From positions 1,304,501 to 1,368,500 of the forward strand of contig NC_088311.1 of assembly GCF_910592395.1 (NCBI RefSeq): 64,000 bases of DNA, read 5' to 3'. This DNA is from Lineus longissimus. Lineage: Eukaryota > Nemertea > Pilidiophora > Heteronemertea > Lineidae. Below the pieces are notes generated by a model. The model was not told where the DNA came from. It saw nothing but the letters and a program-made list of their open reading frames with translations, and searched no databases. The stretch's first letter is position 1, and each line of letters opens with the position of its first letter. Below, piece after piece: positions 27,501 through 39,500 of this stretch. A program made the position numbers and the translations under genes.

Positions 27501-30500
27501 CAGGGACAGAAACTGAACCTGCTTGCTATAGAGTAGACTCGTCACTCGGCTCAGGACAGATAGGTGGCTAACAACAAAATAGAATAGTTGAGGTTCTTGG
27601 CTAATCATACAAGTACAACTACCGCCACATGCGTGATAGTGTCACAAGCTTACAACTAAACTAAATGATCTAAACTCAGTTACAGATTAACACGCCGGCA
27701 CACAAGAGGTGACAAAGTTACACAACCAAATAGTTCATGCATCATTTGTGTACCTATGAGAAATCAAGAAATGAATATGATTGGTACCAATGCCAGTCAG
27801 CATACCAAATCTGATGGATCTGTAATGCTTCTGGGATACCGTAGTTGTTCAATGTAAGAAACCTATACCAGGATGACTTATAAAAAACCCTTTATCTATT
27901 GCATAATGATGCAAATACATTTACACCCTGTATACCTGCTGTAGTGTGATGTGTGAATGTCCTTTTGTGTACCCATATTTTCAAAGAAAACCACAAATGC
28001 ATTGTAGTATGCAACTTGAAATGTGATTCAACCCCAATCAGGAAGAAGGCAGAGACCTTGACAAGGCTTATCAGGGGTAAGCACTGTTCTTGATTCAAGA
28101 ATGTAAGGGCACTTGAAGCACCATTCGTGCCATATTTGATAAACTTTAAGCAAAAAGTCTTCTATTGCTTTCAGTCCTTTTGGGGTCAAAATCAAATAGA
28201 CAAAAACTGCCCGACAATTGTGTAGAAAACTAACAAAAACAGCAAATGGTTAAAACTGAGGTTATCTGTACAATTATTACCAAAAGAAACCAGAGTGTGA
28301 ATCTAAAATGGTTAGCAAGTTACCAGAGTAATGTGTTCAAATAGTGATCAAAGAAAGCCGATGAAAACATTGCTTACTCAGGTAAGGTCACATGATCAGC
28401 ATTCACTGCCAATGACTTCGACTTTGACTTTTTCATTTTGGTGGATTTTTGTCTTGCTGGGGACCTACGAACCCACAGGGAGAACACACTTGTCAATAAG
28501 GTTATGGTTAACATGCATGATGGTCTGGGCTGATCAAGGTATGATTGCCATCACAATGTCCCCAACAATTTCTGTGCCCCAGTAGTCTTGCATAGTTGTC
28601 ATACCTGGCTTAACTGAAGGACATCCAAACATGAATACGTCTAGGCACTTTATTCAGAAGCAGATATGGACAGATCAAAGGAGACGTTGATGATAATAGC
28701 GCAATGATCAAATGCGATCATCAAAATGAGACAAAAAGAAAGCATCAAACTGAAGAGAACAGCACATATGCTACATGTACAAGCCAAATTTGACGAACAG
28801 GAAAGCCTCCCTAATCACATCACAGAGGAGACCCACTTCGAATGGAACCCTCAACAGCTGTCTTACCCACTGCATCATAGACCGACTGAAATATGTTTAC
28901 TCTGATATGGTAAAGGTGGCGTTGCCTACTTACGGTGATTCTGAACCTTTACTCGTCGTGTCCTCTTTGTCTTTCTCTTCTTTATCTCGTTTCTTCTTCT
29001 TCTTCTCTTTCTTCTTATTTTTCTTGCCAAGGAACCCTGGGAAAGATCAAGAGAGCTGTGAAATCACACTCACAGTACAGATAGGAGGATTAAGGAACCA
29101 TGGAAAGGTTACTCAAGTGTGCTGTGCATGTAGCCCAGCCTGACGTCAGGTTATTTTAGTTGAAAGCCTCGGAAGTTAATCAAGTGAAGAAATGAATGTG
29201 CACTTGTGTAATTCTGACTGAATAATGGCTTAAACAGCAAAGATTATGGATTATTTTGATATCAGTACAAGACAAAATGATGGTCACAACACAAGAGGCA
29301 TGAAACCAATCTATATCTTATATACTGACTAAGCAAACTGGTCTAATTGGTGCACCCTTTTGTACCAATTTGACTTCAAATCCCATCCCACTAGCTCTGG
29401 CCATTTCCCTCGCCGTGCATATCCAAGACAGAAGCCTTTCACCAGCAATTGAACCACAGTGAATAGACAGTAGGGTCAGAAGGTTAATGCACAGATCAGT
29501 CAACAAGTTCACATCTCTCATTCATTGAAACATTGAAAAGCTGACATAAGCTTCAATTAGAATGTTGTGGGTAGACACAATGGGTGATATGAATAAAGAC
29601 TAGCAAATGCTTTTACTTCAATTTTGTACAGAAAGGCCTAGTGTAAATGTACATGGAGTTTTAGATAAAAGCATTTGCTAGTCTTTATTCATATCACCCA
29701 TTATCTTAGTAAGAAGCAGTAAGCTACCACTGAGCTAGCACTATTAAAAAGTCAAATTAACACATCAAAAGCTACATATCTATTGTTAAGCACTACACTG
29801 AAGCAATGTTTTGAATCAAGACAAATGATATGTTCATTCAACCTTGAATTGAATACATCAGCCACTGACACATTTTAGACCATGTTCTGTCATACATAAA
29901 TGATAATGAACACCAGCTTCACAAAGAGGGAAATAATAAGAAACAAAATGTTCTAAATTAGTATTAATAAACATGTAGCACTTGAAATCATTGTGCCAGT
30001 TATAGGACTATGAAAGGAGCTGCACTCGTCTGTACATTCCAAGTACAATACACTGGAAACTAAAGCAATGAACAAGCAACATGCTACATGCGATTTGACA
30101 ACCGTATGAGGCATTCTCCAAAATCGCTTAGCAATAATGACATGACACGGGCCACACAAACAGGCTACCACTGCAACAAACAGAAAGTCAAACACTTCAT
30201 GTGCGATTGGTGCAGACTGTTTTGAAAATCATTCGGCCATGGGCTGTGCAAGTGTTTTACATGTGCACCGATGTAGTGATGATCCAAATATGCAATTTTA
30301 AAAGCATATTATCCCGAGGGCTGGATTCTGATTCTCATGGGTCAGAATACAACGGCAGTCTACTTGAATAAATGTTGTTGGATGTGATAAACTACCCGAC
30401 TGCACTATATCTAGCCTAAATAGAGTGAATTGTGAATTAATCTGTAGTATGAAGCAGTCTGTTATATTGCAATGGTGTAAGTTAACCAAACCCTGGTGAA

Positions 30501-33500
30501 CTGCGGCAAATTCCAACTAAATTTGTTGGATAAACAACATTGAAATGTACTAAAAAATGTCTAGAAAGAAGAGTTACATCGTGAGCCTCGGAGGGTCGGA
30601 CTCCGCTCAAGTGGACTCAGCTTACTCCAGTTATAGTCAGGCGGGTCCTCTGCAAAACAATAACACACTTGCTTCAGATGACGTCCAATTTTTGCTAGGA
30701 AAATTGTACCTTGGCTCAAAACAATAGAAACTCAACCAATGAAAAAATTTCACATTCTGCTTTCATATTTGATTGGTGGTCAAACTGAAAGTCTTCGAAG
30801 ACGTTAACATCTTGTAATTACATACTTCTGCCTGCACTGCTGGGCATTTGAGTCAATTTCTTGCTTCCTTTTCTCCAACATTGCCAGGCATACCCCAGTT
30901 TTAGATCATTGTTAGACACACTTCACAGAGAACACAGTTATGGCGTGCATTATCAGTAAGCAGTTTTGTCTGGGCAATCCATTTTAAAAGGACTTGAATC
31001 ATCTTGTTGATATCCCTTGAATGAGAGACCACTTTAGCCATTCTATGACAAACTTTCAATCAACATGCTCATGGGACATACTCAACTATCCGTACAATAT
31101 GGCCATACCTGCAATTAACTTAACAATGAGCAAGAGGAATTGACCCCCCAATCAACAGTACAAGCATAACCCACTGAACCTTGGCTAAGCCAACACTTGG
31201 GGCTTTGTGCTACAACCACAAAGTGTTAACTTATTCCAGTAACACAAGAGAAATCTAGGCTAAAACAGAACATCAAGTAAGAGAAGATGAGTAAGATCAC
31301 TTGGCCCACCACAGATGACAAAACTACAAGAAACTATGGTTACTTATGGAGATTCGTCTCAACAGCAACAAAATGACCACCGCCCTTGGATTTCCTCCTT
31401 ATGGACGGCATCAAATGACCAAAATGAAAGGAAGAGGGTGTTTGGGTATGTGGCAGTGTGTTTGTAACAGAGGATTTGTATCATGCCATCAATTTGGAAG
31501 TGTTCAATCAGTTGAGTTGAATACCTATTCAACAGGTTCATTGGTGGCTGATCTGTCAAGAGAATGGCTGAAGACAGTCACATCTTTTGAATTCAAGAGT
31601 CTAGGCATGTAGTAAACCTGACATTGAAGTCCAGTTTGGTGAGAACAACACACACTCCCACAGGAGAGTTAAAAGAAAAACATAGCTTACCTAACGTAAC
31701 CAGGTCTTTTTTTGGTTTATCTAAGGCGTTTCCAATACTGTCTCGGCGATCACGCTTGGTTAATGTGGGCTCGGCCACTTCTGGTTGTGCCACCATTGGA
31801 GGGAGGTTAGATAGGTCAGCATCTTCAAACTCAACTGGCCCTGAAATATCAGACAGTAAGTTGAAACCTATAAATCAATACTGAAGGACTCTGATGCCAT
31901 TTGCTGCAAAATCCTCAACTGTTGATAGAAAGATCAAGGATGAGATGCAGCATTGAAGGTCGGCATCCTTGGGTGATAGGGCAGCAGAGCAGCAAGTGAA
32001 ACCCCTTCAGATACAAGTACAGCATATCTGTGCAAGATATAGGAATCAGCGTGGTTCAGCAATACCCCTCGTTATATCGCCTTCATCAAAACGTCTGGTA
32101 AAGAAGTGCATTGCTTGATGTAATGAAATGTGCTGGGAGATTCAAAGCTTGGGACATGTCACTGCAACAGTAAATGACAATCTTGTTCGAGGGCAAATGA
32201 TACAAACCAGGGACCACAAGCCAGTAAACGACCACTGCCACATCTTATACAACAGCAACCAGAACTGTAAAGTCTTCAAATGAAGACCAAGCAAAACAGA
32301 ATGACTCAGGCTTGAACAACTGCAGGACTACCCCACTCCATACCTTTCTTCGTCAAGCACTGTTTGAACAAACCGCCGACAACAATAGGTATAGGGGACA
32401 CATGAACATCAACAATTTTTTAGGCCATATTATACCCCCATCTGGAAAATGCAGCAAAAATCTACCGATTACTATATAAACAACACACAACTGACAAAAT
32501 GGAAAAGATGAAAAAACAACAGAATGAAGCCAAAAGACTTTCGTGTCAAAACTTAGGGATTCAAGACTGACATTCAAAAATACTGTGAAACTGGCTACTA
32601 TCAAGTTCATTTGGAATTGCTAATTTGTTCCTTTCTAAATTTTAAGGAATATTTCTCTCAGTGTTTTGAAAATCTTTTGGCTCAACCTGTAGAATAATGA
32701 AGACAAACACAAAATGACTGAACAAACTGAATGTAAATACCTGCAGTCTTATTCCAGATTTGTACAGCTACAATAGCAGGAAGCAGGAAAGCAAATTACC
32801 CGCATGTCCAACAGAGAAAAACGAAATGAAAACACTGGTAGTGGAATGGAACTCCTGTATCAAAATCTGTTTTATAGCTGGCCATCCTATAAACACCAAT
32901 CATAGTTCATTTTGTAGACTTGTGCCGAAGAGTGTTTGCTCACTTACTCCCATCTTAGTTTACACCCACCCCACGTTAACAGCAGAAGTGACCAAACCTT
33001 TCATTCTGTGAGATTCTCAAGAAAGTAAACGACTATTTACGAATATGCTATCATAGCAGTGCACTGAAGCAACTCAACACATGTCCCAGGAATAATTTAT
33101 CATATCTTGCAAAAAGTGATCCTCAATCAGTCAAGTCATTTCACCAACATGAAACCAGTAGAAGCCAGAACACTGTACACAATAATACACTTGCTTCATT
33201 ACAGGAAAGTCAGTCCATTGACCATTGTCTCCTTTGTTATTGAGGGTGGTCAATTCCACTCATTCACAAGAGCTTGGTCGCATTACGATGCACTTGAATG
33301 CCTTAACATAACAAATAGCATGGCAAATGAACTCCTCCTTCCTGCAATGGAACAAGTGTATAACTGGCCACAGTACAGAAGCAGAAGAAAAATCTTGACA
33401 GGAGAGTGGCAAATTGTGTGAAATTGCAGGAGAAACAAAATCTGCCTCTTTCCTGATCAATGCCCTGAGAGGTGGAGCATTGCAGTGGGGAAACAAAATG

Positions 33501-36500
33501 GCCAACTTTTGGGGTCAACCTTGGATGTTTCTGACATCTCGTCAGTCTTGAGAGCCTAACCCCAAAACCGGGCAAGGTTTGGCCACTTCCCTGTAAGAGG
33601 CAAATCATCTGGAAAGAGTCGAACTTTTTCATAAAACACATTTTCATTCAAATAATATTTCACAGGAACTTACTTTCTGAGCAACATAATCTTGGAGCAG
33701 AGGATTCGTTTCACTTTCAGGATGGAAATTTCATATTCCAACTTGAAATTGTGCACTCCCCGCCCCCCGCCCCCCTAACCCCAGTCCATGCTTACCAGGT
33801 CGGTCCTTCCCTGTCGTTTTCCCCTCTACAAATTGGTAAATCAAGTTGTCTACCGTCTGCTCCTCCATACTTGTTCGGAAATCTGAATGCACCTGGAGAG
33901 AAAATCAATGATAAATATTCAAAAAACGAATCTTAGCACAAGTGGTGGCTTTTGACATAGCTACATGAGAACTGTCCAATAGCCGATATTCACATCATCA
34001 TCTGAAATACAGTCACAGAACATCATGTCTTATGACCAGTCAAGTGCTGCACACGATCAAAGGCTTACAGTCAATTGTGACTCTTCTTGAGACAGGGTTG
34101 ACAGAGGATGAGTACTCACCTCCCCAATTAACTGGTAACCTTGTTCCACAGCTTTGGCATAAGTATCAACAAAGTCCTTCATTTGCTGTAAATGGGCTTC
34201 CTCAAGCTCTTGAAAGTGCTGTAAAAGTCAAGAAGAATGAAACATTATTGGCTTTGCTCCACTCAGAGGGTGCGGTAGAAAGGAGGGTGGATAACATGTG
34301 TTCCAGCCAAGTCTTTCAGTTTCTTTTCTCAAGACACAGTCAGGGCAATCGGCACAGTACCTTGCTAAGCTCTTTATACAGGACAAACTGTACAGACCAA
34401 AACACCTTAGAAGCACTGTATTTTCAGGTTGACTGCATATGAATACTCACCTTACAAGAATCAGTCATTTTCTTTTCAAAATCATTTCTAACGTTGCTGT
34501 ACTTTTCTACATAATACTTATATTCATCACCTGCAAGAGAGAGAAAGCAGAGTTAGTAGATGAAGCAAAGTTGGACTCCTTGTGTCATTTACAGAGCTAT
34601 ACTCTCTCCAACTTTGCTACAACTCCTCATATCAACAGGCTTTCTCTACGAAAAAGTCCATACGAGTATTGACAATTGCAGTTCTCTTCATTTCAAACAA
34701 CTCATCACAACAACATCTGCAACAGCATATGACCCTGCCTAAATTCCTCTCCCAATAAGACCTTGAAGTTGACCTCAGAAATCTTATACAATATCTGACT
34801 GCACGATGATCAACACGGACCGCAGATAAACACCATCCTTTTGAACTTGGTACCTCTGTAGTTATAGTATTGTTATACAACTCCCTAAGGGCAGGGAGAA
34901 CATTCACATAAGAGTTTAACAGTAGACAGTTGAACATTCAAGCACATGACCTCACATACTCGGGTTAACATCTGCCGCAGATCAGGAGAAAGTAAAGAAA
35001 AACACAGCAATCCTGAGGCACTTGGATGAAACTCCCAAAGACTTTTTCAACTGCACCAACATTTACTACTTACTCGCTTTTCTAAATTTGGTTTCTGCTT
35101 TTTCTAATTCTTTTGGCTGTGCATTTTCTCTTTTTAATTTTTCGTATTCTAAACATCTTGCATGGTAAACCTCTTTCGCCTGAAAAGACATTGCAATAAA
35201 TACTATCACAGGAGAACTGTCACAGGAATATCAAAACAAACAGGTTTTAATTATTTCAAACAGGGGAGTTTCAAACATGCCGAAACAAGACAGGAGCCTA
35301 AAGTAAAGGGTTAAGCTGTCCCCATATCTATTGATTCATGAATTCCAATGATAATGCATTATGAGATAAGCCATACCAGAGAGATAGTTACCCACTCTTT
35401 AAGTCACAATATCAGTGTGTTATGTCAAGACTAACCCTAATGTCTGTACTCAATTCTTGACCTGTGGTCTTGTTTAACATATGTGACTCGCTCTACCAAA
35501 ACTAGGTGCTTGTCGCATCTGAACTTGACAGGTTGATACGGACTTGTTGTTCATTTCCCTATTGTAGACCTTTTGTGAAATCTATTACAAACTGATTTGG
35601 TCACATTTCACAAAAGGTCTACAATAGGGAAATGAACAACAAGTCCGTATCAACCTGTCAAGTTCAGATGCGACAAGCGCTTAGTTTTGGTAGAGCGGGT
35701 CACATATGGTGGAAAGCAACCAGGACAACAAAACAAATGACTTTATGTATTCCGAGTGGTGTGACGTCACCAAGCGTGTTCGAAGCGAGACCAACTTATT
35801 CATATGTTCTTTGGAACGCACGGGCGCAGGACGTGCGTCCAGCGCGCTGCGGCAGTTCGACCGGCCAACTGGGATTGGCTGTGCTTGGTAAGTATTTGAA
35901 CCTTGCGGTTCGGGTGGTAATCTTTCAAAGATGGACCACACTTGATTGGGAATCATTAGATTGCCCATAGTTGAACCTTTCGGAGGTTAACAAATTGGAT
36001 GGCGATCTTGGCGAAGATGGGCCACAGATGGTGGGGATCTTCGGGATCGCCTACGCATACTAGCTAGAACCTTTCGGAGGTTTAGTTTTGGAATGGTAAT
36101 CTTCTCGAAGATAGGCCATAGGGATTCATACTTGAACCTTTCGGAGGTTAAATTTGGATGGCGCTGTTTGCAAAGAGCACACGCACACTGAGAACCTCAA
36201 GAATACTACCTAGTATCGAAGGCGGAGGAAATGATAGATTATTTGGCTCGACCATTTTGGAAACCATTCCGGTTTCTTTGCTTGGGTGATGTTTGGCGAT
36301 CTAATATGATCCTTCCCCCCAGCTATCATGGTGCAGGCACTTGGTGCAGACATTCAATAAAATGTATGTTTAGGAAAGCCCAAGCGCTGAGAGCAATAAG
36401 AGATTGTTGCAGCTATTGTTTTTGGGTCGCTGGTAGGGTGTAGTGTAGGGGCTTTATATAATCTATAGGGGCAATCGGCTTACGACCCCGGTCATAGTTC

Positions 36501-39500
36501 AATGGAGTGGAGCGGTTTTGTTGTTCGTTTTCGTTTGGCCCTTTTGTTCCCGGCGAAAGAAGGAGAAGTCGGAATGTCGACGTGTCTTTTGTTTGGAGAG
36601 TCAGTGTTTTTCCTCTTACCCTGAAAGGTATCGGGGAGTATGTTTCGGGTTGTTGTTGGTGCTCGGCGAGGGGATATTGCCCGAAGGCGGAGATTACATA
36701 AGAGAGTCATTTGACAACGTGTTGAGGGTCCTTGAGATCAGAATAAATTCTAGGGCGAGCCATTCGCTACTTGATTCAAGATGACGGACACATCGGACAA
36801 CGTTGCTTCTGTCGCGGGCCCATCTACCCCGAAGGTGTGGCTCCGGGATAGACACTCTCTGAAGGGAAAAGACATCTTACCGGTCGTGTTGCGGCTGAAA
36901 GCGTTAGAACAGGTACCGGAGGAGGATTTTGCAAGTCCCTCAAAACGCTACCCGTTGGCAACATTCACGGAAAAGGACTTGGAGAAGCAGATCCTGGCGC
37001 TAACTGGATATGAAATGAAGGTAGGAATTTCCCCCTTTTTTCCTTTGGTTTGGGGGTCACTGTTTTTTGAATGGTGATGCTAGACCCTTATTGGGGAATA
37101 TAGCCGATGGAAACAAATTTTAGAAGTTTAGCCAGCCGACTACGGATGAAAGCCTCCAGGTCTCAAAGAGGCAGACTTGTCTTTGTTTTGTTTTTTCTCC
37201 GTTTCTCAGAGGATGATGACGATGGTAATTGTAGGTAATGGTGATGATGATGTTTCCGGTGATGATGATGATGATATAGACTGATAAAGTATACATGGTG
37301 TTTTTTTTTTCTTTCTTTCCCATATCAGGTTCTATTGAACATGGGGGCGAAAGAAGACACGTTTCGTAATAAGAGACTGGTTGTACACTGCGCTATCATG
37401 GAGGCGAACCAGGGCGGAGCTCCAGACGCCCAGGTCTTGTCCACGGGAGCCACACTGACGCCAGAGGATAAGGGAAAAGGGAAAGGCACAAAGAGGGTCA
37501 GTGTTGGGGCCCTCTCTTTTTTTTTTCCCGCAAAAAGGAAAGTGTTTAATTGAAAGGTGATGACGCTGCATGGCAGGTAATGGCGTATTTGAGGTTATTC
37601 CTTTCCCTGCATAGGCTAAACCTAGGTCATATAGCGTAGGTGACTATCGGAACATCAATATTATAGGGCAACGAAACTAACACGCCAGGCAAACACGGAA
37701 TTACCATTGACCACACGATATACTGTTAGTGATTAAGAATTTGAAAGGCGCGGTTGTTTTTTTGTTTTTTTTTTTACCTAAAAACTATGGCCTTTTTCAG
37801 GCGGCTCCGCACGACGATTCTGGGGAAGCGCAGCCGAATTCGGTTTCCGGGGTCTACTGGCTCTACTAAGACTGCTTCGACCACGGACGGTGCTGACGGT
37901 GGCGATCGCTTGTCCAGAATGGAGGCGGACCTAAAGAATCTAAAGGAAGCGGGGGATGCGGGATCGGTGCAATTCGCGCTGAAACAGGTGAGGGCCCTGG
38001 CTTTAAGATCTTCCACGGATAACGGTGTTTTGTTGGCCTCTATGGAAACTCTACACGACGCGGCCGTTATTGCCGGAAGTTCGGAGGCTTCGCTGTACAA
38101 GATGACTTTAAAGGCTTGCAGGGAGAACGATGGGGCGGGTTACCCACTGCACACGCTTGTTACTAAAATGATCGGGGATGAACAGTCGAGGAAAGCTCAG
38201 ACGGCGATCGATGCTTGGCAAAAATCCGCTCGCAAAGCTAAGAAAATGAAAGAAGAGACCGAGGAGAGGAAAACACCGGGGAAGTGGGATCATTTTGGTG
38301 AAAAATCTACCTCTCCTTGGTCCCACGCTCAGGGTTATGGAGCGAGGGGCAGATCATATGGGGGAAGAGGGAGGCGAGGGGGCTCTTCGGGCTGCTTTGT
38401 CTGTAAATCATTAGATCATTTTGTACGTGATTGCCCTCATAATTCATATAACAAGGTGGTTAAGAAGGAATAGGTCGGTAATTTGTTACAAATGGCTTCC
38501 GCGAGTTGTTGTTTTTTTTTTGTTTTTGTTTTTTCCCTTTTTGTTTTTTCTCTTTCTTTGTAGGAGGTAGTTTACTTGGGACAAGACCTCGGAGTGATGA
38601 ATAGTGCCCCTCATTCACCTAGTAACAATTCGTCTATCAGACGCCCTCTCTGGTGAATAGGAAATTCGGGCAATCGGGCTGACTATCATGGCGGCATGCC
38701 GCGCTAATGGGTCCATCCTTTAGGTCTAAAGTGTGTTGTGTCCATTATCAGCTCTGGCGTAACGATCTAGGGGACCATGATTTTCCGCTATCTGGGGATA
38801 CTAAGCCTCGTGGGTAACACCACCTTGAGATGGCGGGGAGTTTTAGGTCTGCCTCTGTGGTCTTAGAGACGCGGTTGGTTGGGAAATAATGCTCTTTCCC
38901 GGATACCCATATTGACTTATATTCCTCTTGATATATTACAGGAGGTTCCACAGTGGGAATATTGTGAGGCATTTGATCCTGTCCGACTGGTCTCGGAACG
39001 CCGTGAACCGCGTTTCTCAGACTATAGGGGTAGGCCTACTACTGCCCTGCCTCTGAGTATGGAGAATATTCTGGAAAACGACTGGTCTTCACAAACGGAT
39101 TGGGAAGCACGCATGGGGAATCTTAGACTGAGAGATCCGAACCACTTTGTTTCGGGTCAGTTGCATTCTGAATTAAAGAACTGGGAGTTTCTGTTGAGGG
39201 TAGTCGACAATGATGAGTCACGCATGGTCAAGGACTGGTTAAACAATGGCGTTAATGTAGAAAGTTTCTTTCGGCCCTACAAAGGTGTTTTCAAGGGGAT
39301 CCGGCTCAACTCCGACAGGCCGCCAACTCAAATTTTTTCAAACTATGAAAACTGCATTAAATTCAAGGGCGAGATCATTAAGCATTTAGAGGAGGGTCTT
39401 AGAAGTGGGGCTCTTGAATATGTTGGCAGAGTGGGGGAGGTCAAGCCACCACATTTGGTTATGCCTCTCCTCATGATCGAGGGATCAAGGAAAAATCGTC

